From contig JAHJRI010000013.1 of the NCBI GenBank assembly GCA_018830885.1, forward strand, positions 1-42,478: a stretch of 42,478 nucleotides of DNA, in the 5' to 3' direction. The DNA comes from a bacterium (lineage in GTDB: Bacteria; SAR324; XYD2-FULL-50-16). The notes under the pieces are model-generated. The model had not been told where the DNA came from, did no database searches, and saw nothing but the letters and a program-made list of their open reading frames with translations. Below, piece by piece: positions 8,622 through 16,691 of the stretch. Position 1 is the stretch's first letter, and each line of letters opens with the position of its first letter. The position numbers and the translations under genes are program-made.

Positions 8622-9293
8622 ATGTTTGCGGATATCTGGAATATCCTGGCGAAAGACATCAAACTCGACTTGAGGAGTATGGAGAATTTTTTTTCCATGC
8701 TTTTCTTTTCTATTATTATTCTGTTGATCTTTGCCTTTGCACTACCGGCGGAAAGTCATGACCAGCAGCTACTGGCACCGGGTATTTTCTGGGTGACCTT
8801 TCTGCTTTCCGGCATGCTGAGTCTGAACAAGTCGTTTCAGATGGAAAAGGAGAATGGATGCATGGAGGCCCTGCTGGTGACGCCCACCAGCAGGGGGGCC
8901 ATATTTTTTGGAAAGATGGCGGGGAATACTGTCTTTATCATGATTGTGCAGGCCATGTTGATACCGCTTTTCAGCCTCCTGTTCATCAACTCTGCCATTT
9001 ATCATTTTGCTGAGTTGTTCCTGTTGAGTTTCGTCAGTACGGTCGGGTTTTCCGCCTTGGGTACGCTTCTGGGAGGATTGACGACGGATCTGCGGTTTAA
9101 GGATATCCTGCTGCCGATTCTCCTGTTTCCCCTGCTGGTGCCGCTGTTGCTGGCTTCGGTAAAAATCACCCAGAGTATTCTCTTTGGCGAAGGGTTTGCA
9201 GCGGAACTGGACTGGTTAAAGCTGTTGATCGGTTTTGATCTGATATTCCTGATCATTGCGTATCTGACTTTTGACTATGTCATGGAGATCTGA
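8622..9293 (+). CDS. ccmB: Haem exporter membrane subunit CcmB
   Basis: Integral membrane partner of CcmA. It has six hydrophobic segments (for example SMLFFSIIILLIFAFAL, FLLSFVSTVGFSALGTLLGGL, ILLPILLFPLLVPLLLAS) and the family-typical LLAPGIFWVTFLLSGMLSLNKSF followed by EKENGCMEALLVTPTSRGAIFFGKM. I chose ATG 8622 because MFADIWNILAKDIKLDLRS aligns with normal CcmB N-termini and gives 223 residues; the frame is open back to an ATG at 8574. Neither start has a good ribosome site. It lies 80 bp after ccmA and 80 bp before ccmC. Confidence 0.9.
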   Translation: MFADIWNILAKDIKLDLRSMENFFSMLFFSIIILLIFAFALPAESHDQQLLAPGIFWVTFLLSGMLSLNKSFQMEKENGCMEALLVTPTSRGAIFFGKMAGNTVFIMIVQAMLIPLFSLLFINSAIYHFAELFLLSFVSTVGFSALGTLLGGLTTDLRFKDILLPILLFPLLVPLLLASVKITQSILFGEGFAAELDWLKLLIGFDLIFLIIAYLTFDYVMEI

Positions 9294-9373
9294 TGGGCGC
9301 ATATTCCATCCCCGTGATGGATTCTCTTTGCGACAGGCTGCTGCCAAAAAGGACAGATACCGGTTGAGCGGGT

Positions 9374-10087
9374 GTGAGAAGTGTGGTATTTTTAAATCAA
9401 CAACTTAAATATGATGATGATATGAGAAGGCTATTGGGTATTCTATTGATTTTGACCATTGGCGGGTGCGGGTGGATGGTTTTTTTCTGGGCCCCACTGG
9501 AGTCTTCCATGGGGATTGTTCAAAAAATCATGTATATCCATGTACCATCGGTCTGGATCTCATTTCTTTCCTTTTTTATCGCATTTATTACGTCCATCGG
9601 CTACCTGTGGAAGCGCCGCGAAGGGTTCGACATCCTGGCCTGCAGCACGGTGGAAATCGGGGTTGTTTTTTGCGGAATCGCGCTGATGACCGGTTCCATC
9701 TGGGCAAAGCCTACCTGGAACACCTACTGGTCATGGGACCCTCGCCTGACAACAACGTTGATCCTGTTTCTGATTTTTGTCGGTTATATTCTGTTAAGGC
9801 GGTTCACATCCTATGGGGAACAGCAGGCACGACTGTCTGCCATCATTGTCATTGTGGGGTTCCTGGATATCCCGCTGATCCACATGTCGGTTGTCTGGTG
9901 GCGAACCCTGCATCAGCCGTCCACCTTCTTTTCAGCCCAGAAAAACGTTATCGACCGTCCCCTGCTGATTATGCTCTGGATCAGCCTGCTGACCTTCTCT
10001 TTTCTGTTTGCCTATCTACTCTCAATTCGTGTCGAGATTGAGAAGAAAACACGCGCCTACCTGAAGCAGATTGCCAATATCTATTGA
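9374..10087 (+). CDS. ccmC: Haem-handling protein CcmC (WWD family)
   Basis: CcmC places haem on the chaperone CcmE in the periplasm. The protein has six membrane segments, the tryptophan-rich WWD motif (NTYWSWDPRLTTTL), and the two haem-ligand histidines in MYIHVPSVW and VVWWRTLHQP. The GTG at 9374 gives 237 residues; the ATG at 9422 (MRRLLGILL) is equally plausible and would give 221. It is the last gene of the group: no ccmE, ccmF, ccmG or ccmH lies in the window, so the rest of the maturation pathway must be elsewhere. The next gene converges on it. Confidence 0.92.
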   Translation: MRSVVFLNQQLKYDDDMRRLLGILLILTIGGCGWMVFFWAPLESSMGIVQKIMYIHVPSVWISFLSFFIAFITSIGYLWKRREGFDILACSTVEIGVVFCGIALMTGSIWAKPTWNTYWSWDPRLTTTLILFLIFVGYILLRRFTSYGEQQARLSAIIVIVGFLDIPLIHMSVVWWRTLHQPSTFFSAQKNVIDRPLLIMLWISLLTFSFLFAYLLSIRVEIEKKTRAYLKQIANIY

Positions 10088-10154
10088 ATCACCAGCTCGG
10101 ACAAAGCCGTCACGGTGGCAACAGGTTGGATGGGGATAGGAAGCCGTCGCCGGC

Positions 10155-10532
10155 TCAAGCCAGCTTGGACTTGATCATCGTTTCGTAGCTGCCTGGCAGG
10201 GTGGCTTGGTTGACGATCTGGACGCCTTCGTCGAGTATGGAATCATCCTCCACCGCATGAATGGTTCTCACACCTTTGTGGATACCGGGTTTTGATGGTG
10301 ACGGAAACCGTCGGTTGGTCTGGCTGGTGCTGAGTCTTTCTGTTTCCGCAAACCACTCAATGATTTTCTCGTTAAAAACGAATTGCAGGTGTTTGAGCTT
10401 CTGCTGTTCATCGATCCAGAGAAAAAAATTCAGTCCCGGGTGCGTTGCGCAGACCAGGCTGACCTGCCGCACGCCGTCAACAAAAATCCTCGATTTTTTT
10501 GACTTGATCTCGTAGAACACGTAATGTTCCAT
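10155..10532 (-). CDS. Hypothetical protein, 125 residues
   Basis: A small soluble protein of unknown family. The N-terminal half reads as a beta-sheet (MEHYVFYEIKSKKSRIFVDGVRQVSLVCATHPG, then NFFLWIDEQQKLKHLQFVFNEKIIEWF), compatible with a small PH-like or ferredoxin-like fold. The C-terminal part is polar and possibly disordered. It begins with ATG at 10532 and has only a weak ribosome site. It stands alone between ccmC, which converges on it, and a mobile repeat 95 bp upstream. Codon and amino-acid use look genuine. Confidence 0.6.
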   Translation of the reverse strand: MEHYVFYEIKSKKSRIFVDGVRQVSLVCATHPGLNFFLWIDEQQKLKHLQFVFNEKIIEWFAETERLSTSQTNRRFPSPSKPGIHKGVRTIHAVEDDSILDEGVQIVNQATLPGSYETMIKSKLA

Positions 10533-10626
10533 GGTGCCAAACCCAATTGATTTTCAGAAAAAACAGGGTGTGCCGGGACAACTATAAACTGAAAAAAACA
10601 GAACCGTCAATGCAGGCCGTTCTATG

Positions 10627-10797
10627 GGTGCATCAAATATGTGTGGGTACCTGTAAGCGGAAAGAGGTTGTTTGTTCAGAAAACCCTGGAAGCCAGGGAT
10701 GGATTCCAGGAGCTCCAAGGATGGATTTATGCGTTTTTCTGAATAAATAACCTCTTGAAGCGGTTATGATTACAACCCCACCTGTTTTTGGTGCACC
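10627..10797. mobile_element. MITE-like element copy 1 (171 bp) with perfect 10-bp target duplication
   Basis: The ends are GGTGCATCAAA... and ...TTTTTGGTGCACC, imperfect terminal inverted repeats. Immediately outside both ends is the identical 10-mer CCGTTCTATG (10617-10626 and 10798-10807), a target-site duplication. The interior is a long imperfect palindrome with arms around AGAGGTTRTTTRTTCAGAAA. It encodes no credible protein. The 10534-10876 gap holds only this element. A copy about 90% identical, in the opposite orientation, is at 12602-12772. Confidence 0.9.
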
Positions 10798-10876
10798 CCG
10801 TTCTATGAAAACCGTCATGATGTCTTCTTCCTGTTTCGGTGCAGGTCCCGGGTTTCAGAAATTGGCATGTGGACCA

Positions 10877-11461
10877 TCACAGTTGCTGTTGCACAGCATA
10901 GACATAATTGACCAGTTCAGGGAAGAAAGCGAAAAAATCTGCCTCCAGAAAGTCATAGTGCAGCCTGACCTCATCGATGGCATCGATGAGTGCAGACCCG
11001 TTTTTCATTCGTTTTGAAATCCGTGACAGTGAAAAGTCGACACCATCAAGATCCTGGTTGGTTTCCAGCAGGTAGCCGATGTTTTCCCTGGAAAGAAAAA
11101 AATGGAGCCGGCCTTTCAGGATGCGGTTATATGGCTGGATCCGTCGATGAACACCATCCACAAAAAAAGGGAGACCCATGTTCGCGAAATGGGACCAGTG
11201 TTGAATCAGAAAGTGGTCGAAACAGATATCAAGAATAATCCCGGCGTATCGTCTTCGTTCAGGGCTGAATCGCTGTCTTCCCAACATGAAAATCGGGTGG
11301 GTATCCGTAAATGAATCAATCTGCCGGTGCAGCATGATACCGGCGCCAATCTGCCCGGGGAACTCATCCCCGATATTTCCCTTGATAAAATCACCGATCA
11401 AATTTCCGACCAGAATTTCATCCGAATCCCCGGAAAGCAGCAGGTGTGCCAGGTAGTTCAT
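10877..11461 (-). CDS. acpH: Acyl carrier protein phosphodiesterase-like protein (DUF479/AcpH)
   Basis: AcpH removes the phosphopantetheine arm from acyl carrier protein, in the HD-like hydrolase fold. The conserved opening MNYLAHLLLSG-DEILVGNLIGDFIKG, the block GIMLHRQIDSFTDTHP (about 44-60) and RRRYAGIILDICFDHFL (about 70-86) are all present with their His/Asp metal-ligand candidates. I chose ATG 11461, which puts MNYLAH at the N-terminus as in the family and starts 2 nt after the nitroreductase stop. An upstream in-frame ATG at 11476 would overlap that gene. At 194 residues it is the usual size. It is translationally coupled to the nitroreductase gene; the pair is bracketed by inverted MITE copies. 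Confidence 0.88.
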   Translation of the reverse strand: MNYLAHLLLSGDSDEILVGNLIGDFIKGNIGDEFPGQIGAGIMLHRQIDSFTDTHPIFMLGRQRFSPERRRYAGIILDICFDHFLIQHWSHFANMGLPFFVDGVHRRIQPYNRILKGRLHFFLSRENIGYLLETNQDLDGVDFSLSRISKRMKNGSALIDAIDEVRLHYDFLEADFFAFFPELVNYVYAVQQQL

Positions 11462-11463
11462 AT

Positions 11464-12129
11464 CTATTTCACCCACTTGACAAATTCGTCCAGTTCTCCC
11501 CGTTCACGCGCAAACTGGTTGACCTGGGCTTCGGTGTCCGGCCAGCCCAGAGACGTTCCGATAACGAAGCGTTTGTTGTCCGGAACCTGCAGCAGTTTGT
11601 GGGCGATTTTGCCATAGTTGATTGACGCCGCCAGAATACAGGTTCCAAGGCCTTTGTCCTGCGCCAGCAGGCAGACCGTTTGCATGATGGATCCGATATC
11701 CAGCATGGCATATTCCAGTGAAACATCCCGGTCCACCAGAAACATCAGCAGCACCGGGGCATCGAAGAAAGAGAACATCTGTCGATAGTACTTTCCCCGA
11801 CCCTCCAGATCTTCACGGGCAATTTCCAGCGATCCCAGTACACTCTTGCCCACATCCTTGTATCGTTTTTTCAGAGACGCCGGCCACACTTCCGGAATCG
11901 TCACGTCCGGGCTGAATGCCTGGCCCGTGTCCAGTGCCGAGATATTCTCCCGCTTAAAGGTTGCCAGGACGTCTCCCGAGACCACAACGATCTCCCAGGG
12001 TTGGGTGTTTCCCCAGGACGGTGCCCAGAGGGCGTCTGTCAGAATTTCTTTGATCAGGGATTCCGGTACCGGTTTGTCTAAAAACTGACGAATGCTTCTT
12101 CTTTGTCTGACCGCTTCGGTTAGATTCAT
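11464..12129 (-). CDS. Nitroreductase-family FMN oxidoreductase
   Basis: A 221-residue FMN-dependent NAD(P)H oxidoreductase of the nitroreductase fold. FMN-binding signatures are present: RQRRSIRQF near residue 10, APSWGNTQPWEIVVV near 36-50, and the late glycine-containing IGTSLGWPDTE (about 190). The segment YAMLDIGSIMQTVCLLAQDKGLGTCI is the typical dimer-core helix. The substrate cannot be told from sequence; such enzymes act on nitroaromatics, quinones or enones. It is the first gene of a two-gene unit with acpH. It has no signal peptide and is cytoplasmic. Confidence 0.88.
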   Translation of the reverse strand: MNLTEAVRQRRSIRQFLDKPVPESLIKEILTDALWAPSWGNTQPWEIVVVSGDVLATFKRENISALDTGQAFSPDVTIPEVWPASLKKRYKDVGKSVLGSLEIAREDLEGRGKYYRQMFSFFDAPVLLMFLVDRDVSLEYAMLDIGSIMQTVCLLAQDKGLGTCILAASINYGKIAHKLLQVPDNKRFVIGTSLGWPDTEAQVNQFARERGELDEFVKWVK

Positions 12130-12204
12130 GGTTTCTCTTGCAATCGGGTTGATTGAACGGTTTAATCTTAATTGGGTTTATTTCCCCGCAGCTTGCTTCG
12201 TCTT

Positions 12205-12269
12205 GTCACCCCCGCGAAGGTCGGGATCCAGGTAAAATGTTTCTGGATTCCGATTTTCGTCGAAATGAC
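12205..12269. repeat. Solitary palindromic repeat (CCCGCGAAGG/CTGGAT type)
   Basis: The arms GTCACCCCCGCGAAGG...ATCCAG (12205-12231) and CTGGATTCC...GAAATGAC (12243-12269) match at 19 of 27 positions and fold into one hairpin. The same hairpin type forms the core of the third MITE copy at 28500-28577. Dispersed hairpins of this kind are common intergenic repeats. The 12130-12600 gap holds nothing else I can support. Confidence 0.7.
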
Positions 12270-12601
12270 GGTCGACCCCCCCCCTGCGAAGCGGCACGTT
12301 TTGCTTCTCTCTTGTTGCCGGGTGGTGCATTCATGGAGGTGAGCGCCGGTCTGATAGCCTCCGGCGCATCCCGTGTCATGAACAATGCTCCCAGACTGGG
12401 TTGCCCGGTACCGGCAGCATTTTTATACCATCTGGATGTGATGGGATACCGGTCAGTTGGTCATTCTGGCGTTTTTAGCCCCTGTGACAGACGCACGTTT
12501 CATCTTCTGCTGGCGCTCGCCGTTTTTCAAGGGGTTGTTCACTTTAACTGGCCCCGATTATAGTGCTTTCTGCAAAATTGATCAAATCCATCCAGGTGAT
12601 G

Positions 12602-12772
12602 GGTGTACCAAAAACATGCAGGGTTCGGATCATAACCGCTTCAAGAGGTTATTTATTCAGAAAAACGCATGAATCCATCCTTGGCGCTCCTGGAATCCAT
12701 CCCTGGCTTCCAAGGTTTTCTGAACAAACAACCTCTTTCCGCTTACAGGTACCCACACCTATTCGGTGCATC
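12602..12772. mobile_element. MITE-like element copy 2 (171 bp), inverted relative to copy 1
   Basis: Reads GGTGTACCAAAAAC... to ...CTATTCGGTGCATC, exactly as long as copy 1 and about 90% identical to its reverse complement. The flanks CCAGGTGATG and TCAGGCGGTA agree at 6 of 10 positions, perhaps an eroded target duplication. It ends about 220 bp upstream of the thrS start and could affect the thrS leader. Confidence 0.85.
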
Positions 12773-12990
12773 TCAGGCGGTAAAAGGCTGGAATGCCCGG
12801 TTCAGGGTATCAAGCGTCCTATCTAAGTTCAATATTCAAAACATTCATCAATGATCATTCATTTTACCAGTTTTCTTTTTTCAAATATTTGTTCAGAATA
12901 AAATGTTTAAGGGAAGTGAATGTGATGGCTTCACCGAACCGGGCAGGAGCCGAAGAACCAATTTTGAACCGCAATAACAGGGGATGGACA

Positions 12991-14895
12991 ATGGAAATCA
13001 GTTTGCTTGACGGAACGAAACAAGACCTTCCAGAAGGCAGCAGTGTCGTTGAACTCGCGAGAAAAGTAAAAAAGAAAATTAACGGGAGCGCTCTGGCTGC
13101 CAGGATCAACGACGAAATGAAGGATCTCAATACACCGCTGAAGGAAGGGGATACGGTTCAGGTACTCACATTCGAAGATGAAGAGGGGAAGAATATATTC
13201 TGGCACACATCCGCCCATCTCCTGGCCCATGCCATCATGCGGTTGTACCCCGATGCGAAGCCTACCATCGGACCGGCCATTGAAAACGGTTTCTATTACG
13301 ATTTCGCCAATCTGAACATCTCCTCGGACGATTTTTCAAAAATCGAGGCAGAAATGGAGAAAATCGTCAAGGAACGTTTTCAACCGGAACGAATCGAATA
13401 TGATTCAATGGAGGAAGCGTTGACGCAGTTTGGCGACAACCCCTTCAAAAAAGAGATGATCAACGAGTTTGAAGAGGGACTCAGTGCCTACCGACAGAGC
13501 GATTTTATTGATCTCTGCCGGGGCCCCCATCTGCCGCATCTGGGGTTGATCCAGGCGTTCAAGATTCTGAAAACCTCCGGCGCCTATTGGCGGGCGGATG
13601 CTGAAAATGAGCAGTTGACCCGTGTTTATGGGATCTCATACCCGGACAAAAAGCAGCTGACCCAATACCTCAATTTCCTGGAGGAGGCACAGCGCAGAGA
13701 TCATCGGGTTCTGGGGAAACAGCTGAGCCTGTTCTCTTTTCACCAGGAAGCGCCTGGCATGCCTTTTTTCCACCCCAAGGGGATGGTCATCTGGGAAGAG
13801 CTGATGCGTTTATGGGATCTCCGCCACAGGGAGTATGGCTACAAGCAGATCAAAACCCCCATCATGTTGACCAAGGATCTCTGGGAGCGCTCCGGGCACT
13901 GGGAAAATTACCGGGAGAACATCTATATCACCGAAGTGGACGACAGGGCCTATTGTATCAAACCCATGAACTGCCCGGGGGGCATGCTCTATTTCAAGGA
14001 GGACCAGCACTCATATCGCCAATTCCCGTTACGGGTGGGGGAGATCGGGTTGGTTCACCGTCATGAAATGAGCGGGGCACTGTCGGGACTGTTTCGTGTC
14101 CGCTGTTTTCATCAGGATGATGCCCATATTTTTATGACACAGGACCAGATACCAAGTGAAATCAAAGGCGTGCTGGATCTGGCAAGAACGATCTATTCCA
14201 CCTTTGGGCTGGAATATCATTTGGAGCTTTCTACCCGGCCGGAGAAATCGATTGGTACCGATGAACAGTGGGCACTGGCCACCGAAAGTCTGGAGCAGGC
14301 TCTGATCAAAGGCGGGTTTGACTATGTGCTTAACGAGGGGGATGGCGCGTTTTACGGCCCGAAAATCGATATCCATATCAAGGATGCCATTGGCAGAAGC
14401 TGGCAATGTGGTACTGTGCAACTGGATATGATGATGCCCGAACGGTTTGACCTTTCCTACATCACGCCCGATGGTGAAAAGGAACGACCGGTGATGATTC
14501 ACCGGGTGATTTACGGCTCCATCGAACGATTTTTTGGTATCCTGGTAGAACATTATGCCGGGAAATTCCCGCTCTGGTTGTCGCCGGTCCAGGTCCGGAT
14601 CCTGACTATTTCTGAAAGTCACCAGGATTATGCCGAAACGGTCCGGAAGCGATTTATCGAGGCGGGTCTCCGAGCGGAAAGCGACCTCAGCACCGAATCT
14701 GTGAGTAAAAAGGTGCGGCTGGCACAGCTGGATCAGGTGAACTACATTCTGGTTATTGGCGATCGGGAGGTCGAAGAAGGAACCGTGACGGTCAGGGCCG
14801 CCAATAAGGTTCTGGGTGCGAAGACAGTTGCAGTGGTGATCGAAGAACTGCTTGAAGAGTACCATTCCCGGGTGCCGAGGAAATCCGGCAAATAA
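12991..14895 (+). CDS. thrS: Threonyl-tRNA synthetase
   Basis: Class II aminoacyl-tRNA synthetase that charges tRNA-Thr and edits mischarged serine. The domains in order are TGS (MEISLLDGTKQDLPEGSSVVELA, 1-60), second additional/editing domain (HTSAHLLAHAIMRLYP and GFYYDF, about 70-220), catalytic core with zinc ligands C328 (MNCPGG), H379 (DDAHIF) and H504 (MIHRVIYGS), and a C-terminal anticodon-binding domain (PLWLSPVQVRIL onward). I chose ATG 12991 because it starts the TGS domain exactly, follows AGGGG at a good distance and gives 634 residues, close to the usual 640. An in-frame ATG at 12925 with GGGAAG upstream is the alternative. The glycosyltransferase gene begins 1 nt after its stop. 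Confidence 0.97.
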   Translation: MEISLLDGTKQDLPEGSSVVELARKVKKKINGSALAARINDEMKDLNTPLKEGDTVQVLTFEDEEGKNIFWHTSAHLLAHAIMRLYPDAKPTIGPAIENGFYYDFANLNISSDDFSKIEAEMEKIVKERFQPERIEYDSMEEALTQFGDNPFKKEMINEFEEGLSAYRQSDFIDLCRGPHLPHLGLIQAFKILKTSGAYWRADAENEQLTRVYGISYPDKKQLTQYLNFLEEAQRRDHRVLGKQLSLFSFHQEAPGMPFFHPKGMVIWEELMRLWDLRHREYGYKQIKTPIMLTKDLWERSGHWENYRENIYITEVDDRAYCIKPMNCPGGMLYFKEDQHSYRQFPLRVGEIGLVHRHEMSGALSGLFRVRCFHQDDAHIFMTQDQIPSEIKGVLDLARTIYSTFGLEYHLELSTRPEKSIGTDEQWALATESLEQALIKGGFDYVLNEGDGAFYGPKIDIHIKDAIGRSWQCGTVQLDMMMPERFDLSYITPDGEKERPVMIHRVIYGSIERFFGILVEHYAGKFPLWLSPVQVRILTISESHQDYAETVRKRFIEAGLRAESDLSTESVSKKVRLAQLDQVNYILVIGDREVEEGTVTVRAANKVLGAKTVAVVIEELLEEYHSRVPRKSGK

Positions 14896-14896
14896 T

Positions 14897-15931
14897 GTGG
14901 CTGACCTAATTTCCATCCTCCTGCCCGTATACAATGCGCAGCCATACCTGAGGGATTGTCTGCGCAGTATTCAACATCAGACCTATCAAGCCTTCGAAGT
15001 CGTTGCCGTGGATGATGGTTCCACTGATGGCAGCCCCCTGATCCTTTCCGAATTTGTCGCCCAGGACAGCCGGTTCCGGGTTCTTTCCCTGCCCAGGAAC
15101 GGGGGTATTGTGGCGGCGCTTAATCACGGGCTGAACGCGTGCCGCGGTGAGTGGATCGCCCGCATGGATGCAGATGATATCATGCATCCCCGGAGACTCG
15201 AATTGCAGAGACAGTATTTTGATGCCCATCCGGAAACAGACATCCTGGGTGCAAGGGTCCGGGTATTTCGCGAAGACGGTGAATTGACCGTCGGACAGAA
15301 GCGCTATCAGGACTGGGGCAATTCACTGCTGACAGATGAGGCCATCAAGCGTGACATGTTTGCAGAATCGCCGGTCATGCACCCCACTTTTTTTCTTCGT
15401 TCGAGCACCTATCGGAACATGGAGGGGTACCAGGACAATCCCTGGGCAGAGGATTACGATTTTTTGCTGCGGGCTTATCTCAAACAGGCCCGTTTTGCTA
15501 AACTGCCCGAGGTGCTGGTGGAAAAGCGAGACACCCCTGCGCGTCTGGCCCGCACGGATGTCCGCTGCAAACGGAAAGCGATGTTCAGAGCCAAAGCCCA
15601 CTATTTTGTTAAAGACCGGGGGCTGCAAGACCGCCAGACCTGCTTGATCGCCGGCTCCGGCTCATCAGGGAGACTGGCCTGCAGTGCCCTGCGTCAGGAG
15701 GGTGTTGTGCTTCACGGCTTTGTTGACAACGGCGAGGTCGGCCGGCTCAGAACCGTCGCCGGGTTGCCCGTCTATGCACTGGACTATCAGCAACCGGAGC
15801 CGTTATTGACCAGACTGGGTCATCCCTTTTTTTTCCTGTGTATCGGGGAGCCTGCCGGCCGTCAGGCGATGGAAACGCTGTTGCAGCAAAGGGGGTATAC
15901 CCCGTCTGTCGACTATTGCCGATTTATTTGA
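14897..15931 (+). CDS. Family 2 glycosyltransferase with C-terminal Rossmann-like domain
   Basis: The N-terminal 230 residues are a GT-A fold family 2 glycosyltransferase: ISILLPVYNAQPYLRDCLRSI, VVAVDDGSTDGS, metal-binding MDADD (D91, D93), and WAEDYDFLLRAY with the acidic catalytic pair. Unusually, a further domain of about 95 residues begins near 255 with LIAGSGSSGRLACSAL, then LHGFVDNGEVGRLRTVAGLPVY, which looks like the small nucleotide-binding domain found in PglD-type sugar enzymes. The GTG at 14897 lies 1 nt after the thrS stop and directly before the first strand (ADLISILLPVYN), so it is the likely start; the frame is open further up inside thrS. Product and acceptor sugar are unknown; a role in surface polysaccharide is inferred. 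Confidence 0.88.
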   Translation: MADLISILLPVYNAQPYLRDCLRSIQHQTYQAFEVVAVDDGSTDGSPLILSEFVAQDSRFRVLSLPRNGGIVAALNHGLNACRGEWIARMDADDIMHPRRLELQRQYFDAHPETDILGARVRVFREDGELTVGQKRYQDWGNSLLTDEAIKRDMFAESPVMHPTFFLRSSTYRNMEGYQDNPWAEDYDFLLRAYLKQARFAKLPEVLVEKRDTPARLARTDVRCKRKAMFRAKAHYFVKDRGLQDRQTCLIAGSGSSGRLACSALRQEGVVLHGFVDNGEVGRLRTVAGLPVYALDYQQPEPLLTRLGHPFFFLCIGEPAGRQAMETLLQQRGYTPSVDYCRFI

Positions 15932-15943
15932 ATGATATCTTTT

Positions 15944-15976
15944 AAGCAACAACCGGTCATTTTTCGGTTGTTGCTT
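15944..15976 (+). terminator. Perfect 12-bp hairpin after glycosyltransferase gene
   Basis: AAGCAACAACCG and CGGTTGTTGCTT form a perfect 12-bp stem with a 9-nt loop, 12 bp after the stop codon. No T-run follows, so it is either a weak terminator or an mRNA 3'-end stabiliser for thrS-glycosyltransferase. Confidence 0.5.
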
Positions 15977-16145
15977 GAGAATTGAGGCGGGCTGCAGGCC
16001 CGTTGGAAAGCTATTCAGCTGAGATCTGTATGTCATTGAACTCATTCTCGACGGCCATCCATGGCCCGGCCTGTCCGGGCGGGATGATTCGTGGGGGTTC
16101 CCCGGGAATTCAGGATAACCCAAAAACCCGTATCGTCAAACAATA

Positions 16146-16691
16146 ATGGACATGGTGGATATACCCCCGGTCAAACTGATTGCAGCAGTGCTGTACCAGT
16201 CGGAGAAGGCCCTGGAAAAGGCCTATGGGATCATGACAGAAGCCTTTTCGGCCATCGATTTCAAGGGGGATTTTTTACCGTTTGTGGAATCGGATTACTA
16301 TGGTCCTGAAATGGGCAGTGATCTCCTGAGGGGGATCATCTCCTTCGAGCGCCTGGTCAACCCGGGAAGCCTCGCCTCCCTGAAACTGCAGGCACGCGCC
16401 CTGGAGGACAGATTGCGCAGCGAGGAGAGTCGTACGGTCAACATCGATATCGGTTATCTGGACATGTTTAAGGTGGTGCTGGCCTCGTTCAAGGCCAGAA
16501 GCAATAAAATCTATCTGTCCGACGGGGTATGGGCTGACTGGATCAGTTACTTTGAAAGGGGGGAATACCAGACGTTTCTCTGGAGCTTTCCTGATTTCAA
16601 GAGCGGGATCTATGACCCGGCGCTGAAATCCATTCGCAATCGATACAAAAACCAGCTGAAGACGGAAACACAGACCCGCCGTCAGTCCTGA
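16146..16691 (+). CDS. DUF4416 family protein
   Basis: A 181-residue cytoplasmic protein. It shows the DUF4416 core: PPVKLIAAVLYQSEKALEKAYGIM at the start, YYGPEMG near 55, VNIDIGYLDMFKVVLASFKARSNKIYLSDGVWADW near 105-135 and FLWSFPDFKSGIYDPALKSIRNRYKNQL near the end. The family has no established function that I know of. The ATG at 16146 lies right before the conserved start. Its 3' end overlaps the convergent YidD-like gene by 10 bp. The 170 bp upstream hold GC-rich small hairpins but no clear promoter. Confidence 0.85.
   Translation: MDMVDIPPVKLIAAVLYQSEKALEKAYGIMTEAFSAIDFKGDFLPFVESDYYGPEMGSDLLRGIISFERLVNPGSLASLKLQARALEDRLRSEESRTVNIDIGYLDMFKVVLASFKARSNKIYLSDGVWADWISYFERGEYQTFLWSFPDFKSGIYDPALKSIRNRYKNQLKTETQTRRQS

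Noticed and set aside
12153-12563. 136-codon plus-strand ORF between nitroreductase and thrS
   Set aside because: Runs through the palindromic repeat at 12205-12269, has low-quality composition and no ribosome site.
10633-12826. Similar short peptides (TASRGYLFRKTH...) encoded in MITE copies 1 and 2
   Set aside because: They are translations of the same non-coding repeat in opposite orientation; ends fall in repeat termini and no start signals exist.
14029-14934. 301-codon minus-strand ORF antisense to thrS
   Set aside because: Fully shadowed by the strongly conserved thrS frame.
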